A DNA stretch of 45,863 bases. Source: Lutibacter sp. GTDB lineage: Bacteria > Bacteroidota > Bacteroidia > Flavobacteriales > Flavobacteriaceae. Below are positions 8,390 to 16,311 of the stretch, piece after piece. The position numbers were made by a program, and so were the translations under genes. The stretch is taken from the NCBI GenBank assembly GCA_002733665.1, contig NVWM01000014.1, forward strand, positions 1 to 45,863. Reading direction: 5' to 3'. A model generated the notes under the pieces. That model saw only the letters and a program-made list of their open reading frames with translations. It was not told the origin of the DNA and did not search any database. Every line of letters starts with the position of its first letter. Positions within the stretch are counted from its first letter, which is position 1.

Positions 8390-11300
8390 TTACCCTACAA
8401 TATTTACAATTTTTCCAGGAACAACAATCACCTTCTTTGGCTCTCGCCCTGCGAGTTGTGCAATTGTTTTTTCGTCTGCCAATACAGCCTTTTCAATATC
8501 CTCTTTATTCATATCTAATGGAAACTCGAGCATAAAACGCATTTTTCCATTAAACGAAATTGGATAATTCTTAGAACTTTCTACCAAATGTTTTCCGTCA
8601 AATACTGGAAATTCAGCAGTTGCAATAGAAGTTTTATGTCCTAATTTATTCCATAATTCTTCTGCAATATGTGGCGCATAAGGCGAAATTAAAATCGCTA
8701 ATGGCTCTAAAACTTCACGCTTGTTACATTTCAATGAACCTAACTCATTTACTGCAATCATAAACGAACTTACAGATGTATTGAAAGAGAAATTAGCAAT
8801 ATCTTCATCTACTTTTTTGATAGTCTTGTGCAAGGTTTTTAACTCTTCTGCAGTTGCTTTGTCTTTTGAAACTACAAATGTACCTTCATCTCCTGAATGG
8901 TATAATTTCCATAGTTTTTTAAGGAAAGAATAAACTCCTGAAATACCTGAATCACTCCAAGGTTTTGATTGCTCTAATGGCCCTAAGAACATTTCAAACA
9001 ATCGCAAACTATCAGCACCGTATTCTTCACAGATAGCGTCAGGACTTACGACATTGTACTTTGACTTAGACATTTTTTCTACTTCTCTCCCTACTTTAAA
9101 TGTTCCGTCTTCTTCAGTAACAAATTTTACATCATTATATTCTGGTCGCCAATTTTTAAATGCGCCAATATCTAATTCGTCAGAGGTGTTTACGAAAGAA
9201 ACATCTGAATGCTTAGGAATAAATGAAACAATTGGTTTACTAACTTGTTCATATTTTAAAATATCTTCAATATGCATTTTACTCAGTTTCGAAAAATACT
9301 TTGGGTACCAAAAATCAAAATCTTTATTATCTACAAAATTCTTTGATACAAAAATATTTTCATTACCTGAAATTTCTAATTTTGTATTTTCTTTATCAGT
9401 ATCTTTAAACTTAAAACTAAAGTTTAATTGATAAACAAAAGCACTCGTTCCAGTAATCATTCCTTGGTTTATCAATTTTTTTGCAAACTCATCCACAGGA
9501 ACAATACCTTTATCAAATAAGAATTTTTGCCAAAAACGTGCGTATAATAAATGTCCTGTTGCATGCTCAGATCCACCAATATACAAATCCACATCTTGCC
9601 AATAATCCAATGCTTCTTTAGACGCAAACTCTTCTGTATTTCCAGGATCCATATAACGGTTGAAGTACCAAGAACTTCCCGCCCATCCAGGCATTGTGTT
9701 TAGTTCTAGAGGGTAAATTCCATTGTTTTGAGATTTCTCGACTCCGCTCGAAATGACAAAGCTATTATCAACAATCGTATTTGTTTTAGTATTCCATGAC
9801 CACTTTTCTGCTCTTCCCAGTGGCGGTTTTCCATCTTCTGTTGGTAGGTATTTTTCCACTTCTGGCAATACAATTGGTAAATGTTTCGCATCAATCATTT
9901 GAGGCATTCCGTCTTTATAATAGACTGGAAAAGGTTCTCCCCAATATCGCTGACGAGAAAAAACAGCATCACGCAGTCGGTAATTTATTTTTCCATAACC
10001 AATACCACGTTTTTCTAATTCGTAGATAATAGTTTTCATTGCCTTTTTATAAGGCATTCCATTCAAGAAATCAGAATTGGCAATTTTAGTTCCATCTTTT
10101 CCTTCATGTGCTTCTTCAGAAATATCAACACCTTCAAAAATATTCGGAATGCCGATATTAAAGTGTTTTGCAAAATCATAATCGCGTTGATCACCACAAG
10201 GAACCGCCATTACAGCACCTGTTCCGTAACTCGCCAACACATAATCTCCAATCCAAATCTGAACTTTTTCGCCCGTAAAAGGATGCTCTGCATATGCACC
10301 AGTAAACACTCCAGAAATGGTCTTTACATCTGCCATTCTATCGCGTTCACTACGTTTAGCAGTAGCGTGAATATATGCCTTTACAGCCTTTTTTTGTTTG
10401 TATGTTACAATCTGCGACACTAACTCGTGTTCTGGAGCCAAAGTCATAAATGACACTCCGAAAATTGTATCAGGACGTGTCGTAAACACATCAATATGCT
10501 TTTCTACTTCTTTTTCTACTTTCTTCTTAAGAACTTTTTTAGCAACTTTTTGTATTTCGGCAATCTTTGGAAATTGAATTCCGTTATTGATTTTAGAAAG
10601 TACAGCATCTATGTTTTCTAGCACCTCATCATTGGTAATATACACAACTGTGTATCCTTCCGTTGCGAAATAATTGGCTCTTTCTGCTTCGTCTTCTTTT
10701 CCAGTAAATTCAACAATTGTCTTTTTAGAAAAACACACAAAATCCGTTAAGAAATCTCCTAAAATATATTGCTGTCTGAATTTTACAGCGCCTTTTTTCT
10801 TTCTTAACACATCCCAAAGTAAACTTGTTACTTTAGGTGAATTTAAACGCAGTTCTTTGATTTCCTCAATCTTTTTATACGAAAGCGTTCCTTTTTCTTC
10901 GGTAACTTCATTTGGCAAAACCTTGAATGAAACCATCGCTCCTTGAGAACGACCAATCCAATTGGTTTGAGAATCCTTCAAAGGTTGTGGCCAATCAATC
11001 GTATTTAAACCATCTAAAAGACGTTGCGCGTATGCAGAAATTCGCATAGACCATTGCTTCATTTTTTTACGAACTACTGGATGACCTCCACGTTCAGAAA
11101 CTCCGTTTACAATCTCGTCATTTGCCAAAACAGTTCCTAATGTTGGACACCAATTTACTTCCGTTTCTGACAAAAATGTCAATCTATATTGTAATAAAAT
11201 TTCTTGTTGTTTTTTCTTCGAAAACTTTTTCCATGCTGATGCTGTAAAAGACTGAATCTCATCATCACATACAGCATTTACTTTCTTATTTCCTTCTTTT

Positions 11301-11794
11301 TCAAATGTTGATACTAACGTAGAAATATCTTCTGCTTTGTTCGAATCTTTATTATACCATGAGTTGAACAATTGAATAAAAATCCATTGCGTCCATTTAT
11401 AATATTCCGGACTAGAAGTTCTTACTTCTCTAGACCAATCAAATGAAAAACCAATTCTATCTAATTGTCTTCTGTATGTTTTTATGTTTTCTTCAGTCGT
11501 TTTCGCAGGATGTTGTCCTGTCTGAATTGCATACTGTTCCGCAGGCAATCCAAACGAATCATACCCTTGAGGATGCAATACATTGAAGCCTTTATGACGC
11601 TTATAACGTGCATAAATATCAGATGCAATATATCCTAATGGATGACCAACATGTAGTCCTGCTCCAGACGGATACGGGAACATATCCAACACATAATATT
11701 TTGGTTTGTCAGAAGTATTTGAGGCTTTAAAGGTTTGATTTTCTGCCCAATGTTTTTGCCAGTTTTCCTCAATTTTTTTATGATCGTATTGCAT
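8390..11794 (-). CDS. leuS: Leucyl-tRNA synthetase with inserted DUF559 domain
   Basis: This class I synthetase charges tRNA-Leu. At 1134 aa it is far longer than E. coli LeuRS (about 860). The HIGH motif is HVGH (48-51) and KMSKS lies at 907-911. The CP1 editing domain is recognisable by TTRPDTIFG (438-446) and YGTGAVMAVPCGDQRDYDFA (523-542). Bacteroidetes-type insertions lie at about 150-205 and 785-900. Two additions are unusual. One is a DUF559-like domain at about 319-402, followed by a Lys/Glu-rich linker to 432, just before TTRPDT. The other is a short segment, VISSGVEKSQ (about 680-689), encoded by a dispersed repeat. All class I motifs are intact, so the enzyme is presumably functional and essential. 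Confidence 0.95.
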   Translation of the reverse strand: MQYDHKKIEENWQKHWAENQTFKASNTSDKPKYYVLDMFPYPSGAGLHVGHPLGYIASDIYARYKRHKGFNVLHPQGYDSFGLPAEQYAIQTGQHPAKTTEENIKTYRRQLDRIGFSFDWSREVRTSSPEYYKWTQWIFIQLFNSWYNKDSNKAEDISTLVSTFEKEGNKKVNAVCDDEIQSFTASAWKKFSKKKQQEILLQYRLTFLSETEVNWCPTLGTVLANDEIVNGVSERGGHPVVRKKMKQWSMRISAYAQRLLDGLNTIDWPQPLKDSQTNWIGRSQGAMVSFKVLPNEVTEEKGTLSYKKIEEIKELRLNSPKVTSLLWDVLRKKKGAVKFRQQYILGDFLTDFVCFSKKTIVEFTGKEDEAERANYFATEGYTVVYITNDEVLENIDAVLSKINNGIQFPKIAEIQKVAKKVLKKKVEKEVEKHIDVFTTRPDTIFGVSFMTLAPEHELVSQIVTYKQKKAVKAYIHATAKRSERDRMADVKTISGVFTGAYAEHPFTGEKVQIWIGDYVLASYGTGAVMAVPCGDQRDYDFAKHFNIGIPNIFEGVDISEEAHEGKDGTKIANSDFLNGMPYKKAMKTIIYELEKRGIGYGKINYRLRDAVFSRQRYWGEPFPVYYKDGMPQMIDAKHLPIVLPEVEKYLPTEDGKPPLGRAEKWSWNTKTNTIVDNSFVISSGVEKSQNNGIYPLELNTMPGWAGSSWYFNRYMDPGNTEEFASKEALDYWQDVDLYIGGSEHATGHLLYARFWQKFLFDKGIVPVDEFAKKLINQGMITGTSAFVYQLNFSFKFKDTDKENTKLEISGNENIFVSKNFVDNKDFDFWYPKYFSKLSKMHIEDILKYEQVSKPIVSFIPKHSDVSFVNTSDELDIGAFKNWRPEYNDVKFVTEEDGTFKVGREVEKMSKSKYNVVSPDAICEEYGADSLRLFEMFLGPLEQSKPWSDSGISGVYSFLKKLWKLYHSGDEGTFVVSKDKATAEELKTLHKTIKKVDEDIANFSFNTSVSSFMIAVNELGSLKCNKREVLEPLAILISPYAPHIAEELWNKLGHKTSIATAEFPVFDGKHLVESSKNYPISFNGKMRFMLEFPLDMNKEDIEKAVLADEKTIAQLAGREPKKVIVVPGKIVNIVG
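9730..9757. repeat. Single hairpin-family repeat arm inside leuS
   Basis: The arm contains TCTCGACTCCGCTCGA and ends in AATGAC, the same family as the pairs at 8319-8380 and 28391-28436. It is in frame in leuS and encodes FVISSGVEKSQ on the minus strand, between the catalytic-domain segments KTNTIVDN and YPLELNTMPGWAG. Confidence 0.85.
10589..10840 (-). other. DUF559 (Vsr/endonuclease-fold-like) domain inserted in LeuRS
   Basis: LeuRS residues about 319-402 match the DUF559 pattern in order: SPKVTSLLWDVLRKKKGAVK, then KFRQQYILGDFLTDFVCFSK, then TIVEF, then EGYTVVYITNDEVLENIDAV. The DFVC aspartate (351) and the VEF glutamate (362) are kept. The usual IExDG...H segment reads VEFTGKEDE, so Asp and His are replaced and nuclease activity is doubtful. 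The reading frame enters and leaves the insert cleanly within the CP1 editing domain. Confidence 0.8.
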
Positions 11795-11816
11795 TTTTTG
11801 CTCTTTTAAGAAGTTG

Positions 11817-11824
11817 CAAATTTA
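11817..11824 (-). promoter_or_regulatory. -7 element (TAAATTTG) of leuS
   Basis: On the minus strand TAAATTTG matches TAnnTTTG, 22 nt before the leuS ATG. No well-spaced -33 TTG is seen. Confidence 0.4.
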
Positions 11825-11897
11825 CGCTTTCTATAGAAAATAGTGAAGTGTTTGTATCAATTAATATTCTTGGTGATTTAGTGAAAATAAAATCGCT

Positions 11898-11964
11898 GTC
11901 ATTCCTGCGAAGGCAGGAATCCATAAACAACATAATTATAGATTCCTGCCTTCGCAGGAATGAC
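11898..11964. repeat. Paired inverted repeat, perfect 24-bp arms
   Basis: Arms 11898-11921 and 11941-11964 are exact reverse complements around a 19-nt loop. Each arm contains ATTCCTGCGAAGGCAGGAAT (or its complement), itself a small hairpin, and GTCA faces outward. It lies in the divergent leuS/EamA spacer. The sister pair is at 29069-29135. Confidence 0.9.
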
Positions 11965-12048
11965 AAAATAATGTATAAGTATCTTATTCTTATTTCCAAT
12001 AAGTATTAATCTTTTTGTAATTTTCCATTTATAAAACACTAAGAAAAT

Positions 12049-12957
12049 TTGATAAAAAATTCACACAAAGCACATCTTGCTTTATTAGGAGCAAACCTTA
12101 TTTATGGTGCCAATTATATCATTGCAAAAGGCATAATGCCAAATAAAATAGGTCCATCTTCATTTGTTTTTTTACGAATTCTAGGTGCAGGAATCTTATT
12201 TTGGATCATAAAATCATTTATCAAGGAGAAAATCGACAAGAAAGATTTTGTAAGATTGATATTTTGTGGATTGCTTGGAGTTGCTGCCAACCAATTACTA
12301 TTTTTTCATGGACTCAATTTAACTTCTCCGATCGATGCGTCTATTATCATTACTTCGATTCCTGTAATGGTTGTTATTTTTAGTTTTTTCATCCTAAAAG
12401 AGAAAATCACTTCTAATAAATTATTAGGAATTAGTATTGGATCAATTGGCGCAATTTTACTGATATGGTATGGGAATAAATCAGGTGGAACAAGTTCGTT
12501 ATTAGGAAATTTATTTATCTTTATTAATGCCTGTTCTTATGCATTGTATCTTGTAATTGTAAAACCTTTAATGAAAAAATACAATCCATTGACTGTTATA
12601 AGTTGGGTGTTTTTATTTGGGTTTATATTTATGTTTCCGATAGGAATTCAAGACTTTTTAACAACAGATTTCGCTGCATTTACAACAAATACATATTTGA
12701 CGATTGCATACGTAGTTATCGGAACTACTTTTCTTGCATACTTATTTAATATTTATGCGCTTAGCAAAGTTTCGCCATCAGTGGCTGGAAGTTATGTATA
12801 TCTACAACCTGCAGTAAGTTTTATTATGGTGACGATTTATGCTTATTTTTTAAATCAAAGTGAATATGCACAGGACATCAATCCAATTAAACTGATTAGT
12901 TGTGGTTTAGTGATTATTGGTGTCTATTTGATTAGTAAGAAACAGAAAATTGCTTAA
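12049..12957 (+). CDS. EamA-family (DMT superfamily) transporter
   Basis: This protein of about 302 aa has ten predicted transmembrane helices arranged as two EamA repeats (first LLGANLIYGANYIIAKGIMP, second starting near LLGNLFIFINACSYALYLV). Such proteins export amino acids or other metabolites across the inner membrane; the substrate is not predictable. The start is TTG: an in-frame stop lies just upstream (12040-12042) and the first ATG comes only after about 29 residues, inside the first repeat. Its stop overlaps the stop of the convergent ketopantoate-reductase-like gene by four bases. Confidence 0.85.
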   Translation: MIKNSHKAHLALLGANLIYGANYIIAKGIMPNKIGPSSFVFLRILGAGILFWIIKSFIKEKIDKKDFVRLIFCGLLGVAANQLLFFHGLNLTSPIDASIIITSIPVMVVIFSFFILKEKITSNKLLGISIGSIGAILLIWYGNKSGGTSSLLGNLFIFINACSYALYLVIVKPLMKKYNPLTVISWVFLFGFIFMFPIGIQDFLTTDFAAFTTNTYLTIAYVVIGTTFLAYLFNIYALSKVSPSVAGSYVYLQPAVSFIMVTIYAYFLNQSEYAQDINPIKLISCGLVIIGVYLISKKQKIA

Positions 12958-13874
12958 CTTCTTGCTTTATTTTCTTGAGGTAATAAACAGTTATAAATAA
13001 AACTGTTAATCGGTGTTTCAATCCCTAATAATTTCCCTTGCTTTACAATATATCCGTTAAAATTTTCTAATTCACTTGGTTTCCCTTCCATAATATCTCG
13101 CTGCATAGATGCCGTAGTATTATATCCTGAATTGTCAAAAGATTTCATTGAATTATCAATGTCTTTTTGAGTGATAGAAATTCCTTTGGCATTCGCAATT
13201 TTCATGATTTCTATTCCAGAATCAATCATTATTTTTCGAATCGATTTATCTTCTTTTAAAACACCAAAAACTTCTCTAGTCAGTGCACCAATTCCACTTA
13301 CAATAGTGATAAATAAAAACTTCCTCCAAATATCTAAATGAATATTATTTGAGATGTTATTTTTAAAACCTGCAGCATCAAAAATGGTTTTGACAATTTT
13401 AACTCTTTCCGTAAGTCTATTGTCGTTTTCAGCGAAAACAACTTCAGGTTCAAAGGCAAAGTGACTGATAATTCCTGGAGATTCAACTTTACTTACAATT
13501 CTACACAATCCTGCAAGCACATTTTTTTTATCTAATACTTCTAATAATTTTTCAGCATTATTTGCACCATTTTGTAAAGGTAAAACCATCGTGTTTTCAC
13601 CAATTATGGGTTTAAGAGAGTCTGCTATGATTGGAATTTGCCAAGATTTAACTCCGAGTATTATTAAATCAGGATTTGAAATAGTAGAAATATCGTTTGT
13701 TGCTTTTGGAAAAACAGTAAAATCTCCATTGATACTTTTTACTTGCAGGCCATTCTTTTGAATTGCCTCTAAATGTTTTCCGCGTGCAATAAAAGTTATA
13801 TCATTTCCTGACTGAGTTAATTTCCCACCAAAATATCCTCCAACTCCTCCAGCACCATAAACCAGTATTTTCAT
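12954..13874 (-). CDS. Ketopantoate reductase family protein (PanE-like)
   Basis: This 306-aa protein begins with the NADPH-binding Rossmann motif MKILVYGAGGVGGYFGGKL and has the ApbA/PanE C-terminal helical domain. The conserved lysine region reads NIHLDIWRKFLFITIV, where Lys is the catalytic residue in PanE. It would reduce 2-dehydropantoate to pantoate for CoA synthesis. ApbA paralogues with other substrates exist, so the exact role is open. It is convergent with the EamA gene (4-bp overlap) and 22 bp downstream of the metal regulator gene, possibly reading through from it. Confidence 0.85.
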   Translation of the reverse strand: MKILVYGAGGVGGYFGGKLTQSGNDITFIARGKHLEAIQKNGLQVKSINGDFTVFPKATNDISTISNPDLIILGVKSWQIPIIADSLKPIIGENTMVLPLQNGANNAEKLLEVLDKKNVLAGLCRIVSKVESPGIISHFAFEPEVVFAENDNRLTERVKIVKTIFDAAGFKNNISNNIHLDIWRKFLFITIVSGIGALTREVFGVLKEDKSIRKIMIDSGIEIMKIANAKGISITQKDIDNSMKSFDNSGYNTTASMQRDIMEGKPSELENFNGYIVKQGKLLGIETPINSFIYNCLLPQENKARS

Positions 13875-13896
13875 AAATTATTCTTAAAATTCAAAA

Positions 13897-14553
13897 TTAT
13901 ATTACATACAAACTATCTGCAAATTTACGTGATACAGTAATAATATTTTTCTTTTCAATTTGCAAAGATAAAGAATCATCAAAGGCATTTTTTTCAAGAA
14001 TTTTTATTTTCGTTCCAATACTGATTCCCAATTTTTCTAAATAATTTAAAAAATCAGTGTTATCATCGCTTACAGAAATTACTTTACATTCAGCTCCAAT
14101 TGATAAAGTGCTTAAAAATATTTTTTTAGATATAGGGTATGCTCCCATTTTATCTGGTATTGGATCACCGTGAGGATCAAAAGAAGGGAAATCTAAAAAA
14201 GAATCCAGTTTATCAACCAAGTCCGGATGTTTTATATGCTCTAATTGTTCTGCAATAACATGAATTTCACTCCAAGAATACTCAAGTTTTTCAACTAAAA
14301 AAACCTCCCACAATCGATGACTTCTAACAATATTTAAAGCTATCCTTTGTCCAGTATCAGTCAGTTTCGCACCTTCTTTTCTTGAATAACTAATTAACTC
14401 TTTTCGAACCAACTTCTTAATCATATCAACTACTGAAGCGGGATTCACCTGAACTTTTTCTGCAATTAAATTTGGCAAAATTACTTGCTTTTTTGTTTTA
14501 GTTAGTCTATATATTGCTTTTAAATAATTTTCTTCTGCTCTAGTGGTATTCAT
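13897..14553 (-). CDS. mntR: DtxR/MntR/TroR-family metal-dependent repressor
   Basis: This 218-aa protein has an N-terminal winged helix (LPNLIAEKVQVNPASVVDMI), a dimerisation/metal domain and a C-terminal SH3/FeoA-like domain (about 145-218). Metal ligands align with DtxR numbering almost exactly: His79, Glu83, His98, Glu102, Glu105, His106. Position 102 is Cys in iron-responsive DtxR/IdeR but Glu in manganese-responsive MntR (family knowledge). This suggests Mn2+ as co-repressor, although iron cannot be excluded. It is divergent from the di-heme/Rieske/porin/TroABCD run. Palindromic operators overlap both promoters in the spacer, indicating autoregulation and control of the transport cluster. 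Confidence 0.9.
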   Translation of the reverse strand: MNTTRAEENYLKAIYRLTKTKKQVILPNLIAEKVQVNPASVVDMIKKLVRKELISYSRKEGAKLTDTGQRIALNIVRSHRLWEVFLVEKLEYSWSEIHVIAEQLEHIKHPDLVDKLDSFLDFPSFDPHGDPIPDKMGAYPISKKIFLSTLSIGAECKVISVSDDNTDFLNYLEKLGISIGTKIKILEKNAFDDSLSLQIEKKNIITVSRKFADSLYVI

Positions 14554-14572
14554 ACATATTTTATTTCAATGT

Positions 14573-14603
14573 CAAAAGTACACAAACCCAATTAATTAGA
14601 CAA
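14573..14603 (-). promoter_or_regulatory. Promoter of the metal repressor gene
   Basis: On the minus strand TTG (complement of 14601-14603), 20 nt, then TACTTTTG (complement of 14573-14580) fits TTG-N17-23-TAnnTTTG. The -7 box ends 19 nt before the ATG. Confidence 0.6.
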
Positions 14604-14613
14604 GCCTAATTAA
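14592..14613. promoter_or_regulatory. Palindromic operator over the repressor -33 box
   Basis: TTAATTAG-N6-CTAATTAA is a perfect 8-bp inverted repeat, with TTAG...CTAA half-sites like DtxR/IdeR-family boxes. The -33 TTG of the repressor promoter lies in its centre, so binding would block autogenous transcription. Confidence 0.6.
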
Positions 14614-14620
14614 ATAAATT

Positions 14621-14650
14621 TTGTAATTCTAATTTAGAATTATATCTTTG
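14621..14650 (+). promoter_or_regulatory. Promoter of the metal-transport cluster with embedded operator
   Basis: TTG (14621-14623), 19 nt, then TATCTTTG (14643-14650) is a textbook Bacteroidetes promoter. A palindrome, AATTCTA-ATT-TAGAATT (14625-14641), fills the space between the two boxes. It shares the 12-mer ATTCTAATTTAG with the feoA promoter. Confidence 0.7.
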
Positions 14651-14672
14651 CCTAATAATTTGTATTTATAAA

Positions 14673-15863
14673 ATGAAAAATAATTTTTTAATTCTATCAT
14701 TTGCATTAACATTCTTACTGGCTTCATGTGAAAAAACTATTTCTGAAGGTCCTATGGAAAATGAGGTGTTGGATGGACAAGTAGAAGGGCTTTCGTACCA
14801 AGAAAGTATTCAATTTTTAAAAGGTGATGAGGCTTTTGCTGAAGTATTTACATCAAGTAAAGGGTTGGGTCCTGTTTTTGTTGCGACTAGTTGCATTAGT
14901 TGTCATGCAGGAGATGGAAAAGGACATCCATCAACAACTCTAACTCGATTTGGTCAAATAGACGGTACTGGAAATCTTTTTCTTGATTTTGGTGGTCCAC
15001 AACTACAAAATAGAGCAATTCCTGGATATGAACCAGAACAAATTCCAAATGGAGCAACCTCAACGAAATTGACTCCACCGATGAATACTGGATTAGGGTT
15101 TTTAGATGCTGTATTAGATGCTGATATTATTGCGATGTCAGATCCAAATGATAATGATGGTGATGGAATAAGTGGTATTCCTAATTGGATAGAGTTACCT
15201 TCTTATTCTATTTTAAGAGCTAATGCAATTTCACAAAACGGAAAATACATTCATCGTTTCGGAAAAAAAGCTGCTGCTTATGATTTACTTCATCAGACTG
15301 TAAATGCCTATAATCAAGATATGGGTATTACATCTTCTTTTGATCCAATGGATACCTTTTCTGGGCTAGAAATTGACCCTGAAGTTTCAAATAACATCGT
15401 TAACGATGTCGTTTTCTACCTCAAAACACTGAAAGCGCCAATACGAAGAAATGCAGACAATGCTGAAGTACTTTCAGGAGGAAATCTATTTTCTCAAATT
15501 CAATGTGCGAGCTGTCACAAACCAACACTTCAAACTGGAAATTCATCAATAAATGCACTTTCAAATAAAATATTTCATCCTTATACCGATCTATTATTGC
15601 ATGACATGGGAAGTGAACTTGATGACGGTTATACGGAAGGTAACGCAACTACGGCAGAATGGAGAACACCTCCTCTTTGGGGACTAGGACTTGCTCCAGA
15701 TGCACAAGGAGGTCAATATTTTTTAATGCATGATGGAAGAGCAACTAGCATTAATGAAGCCATTCTATTACACGGAGGAGAAGCATCAAATAGTAAATTA
15801 CAATACCAAAATCTTTCTGAAATAGAAAAAAACGAGTTGATAAAATTTCTAGAATCATTATAA
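14673..15863 (+). CDS. Di-heme oxidoreductase (DUF1111) lipoprotein
   Basis: This 396-aa protein has a lipoprotein signal (LTFLLASCEK, Cys19). Two CxxCH haem-c sites are visible: SCISCHAG (Cys74-His78) and QCASCHKP (about 278-282). Size and conserved blocks (VFVATSCISCH, PPLWGLG, YFLMHDGRA) match the DUF1111 di-heme oxidoreductase family, distantly related to MauG/cytochrome c peroxidases. The Cys-after-signal places it at a periplasm-facing membrane. It heads a run with Rieske, porin and metal ABC genes under a metal-repressor promoter. Members of this family are also found in iron-regulated imelysin clusters. A redox role in metal acquisition is inferred, not shown. Confidence 0.85.
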   Translation: MKNNFLILSFALTFLLASCEKTISEGPMENEVLDGQVEGLSYQESIQFLKGDEAFAEVFTSSKGLGPVFVATSCISCHAGDGKGHPSTTLTRFGQIDGTGNLFLDFGGPQLQNRAIPGYEPEQIPNGATSTKLTPPMNTGLGFLDAVLDADIIAMSDPNDNDGDGISGIPNWIELPSYSILRANAISQNGKYIHRFGKKAAAYDLLHQTVNAYNQDMGITSSFDPMDTFSGLEIDPEVSNNIVNDVVFYLKTLKAPIRRNADNAEVLSGGNLFSQIQCASCHKPTLQTGNSSINALSNKIFHPYTDLLLHDMGSELDDGYTEGNATTAEWRTPPLWGLGLAPDAQGGQYFLMHDGRATSINEAILLHGGEASNSKLQYQNLSEIEKNELIKFLESL

Positions 15864-15864
15864 A

Positions 15865-16311
15865 ATGAATAGAAAAGAGTTTATAAAAACATGTGGATTG
15901 GCCTGTGTTGGAAGCCTTGCTTTTGGGACATTTTTACAAAGTTGTGCATCAATTAAAATGGTTGATGGAATTATAAAAGGAGAAAATATTATTGTTCCAG
16001 TTTCTGAATTTGAAATTGTAAAAGATCAAAAAAAGTCTTTCCTAAATTATATAATAGTACAAAATAATCAATTACAGTTCCCAATTACTGTTTATAGAAT
16101 CAATGAAAGTCAATATTCAGCACTATTAATGAGGTGTACTCATCAGGGAAATGAATTAACAGCATATGGAGATAAACTACAGTGTTCTGCACATGGAAGT
16201 GAGTTTGACAAGCAAGGAAATGCTACTAATGGACCTGCAGAAGATCGGTTAAGAAAATTTCCAGTATCAATAGAAAATCAACAATTAAAAATTTCAATAA
16301 AGGTAGAATGA
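15865..16311 (+). CDS. Rieske [2Fe-2S] lipoprotein
   Basis: This 148-aa protein has an N-terminal hydrophobic signal with the lipobox-like TFLQSC (Cys27). Cluster ligands lie in MRCTHQGNEL (Cys91, His93) and LQCSAHGSEFD (Cys107, His110), the two CxH...CxxH boxes of Rieske proteins. It is small and soluble-domain only. It starts one base after the di-heme gene stop and its own stop overlaps the porin start (ATGA), so the three are tightly coupled. It probably passes electrons to or from the di-heme protein in the periplasm (inference). Confidence 0.88.
   Translation: MNRKEFIKTCGLACVGSLAFGTFLQSCASIKMVDGIIKGENIIVPVSEFEIVKDQKKSFLNYIIVQNNQLQFPITVYRINESQYSALLMRCTHQGNELTAYGDKLQCSAHGSEFDKQGNATNGPAEDRLRKFPVSIENQQLKISIKVE

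Noticed and set aside
8721..10946. Several plus-strand ORFs of 60-125 codons inside leuS
   Set aside because: They are antisense shadows of a well-conserved synthetase and show no domain or signal.
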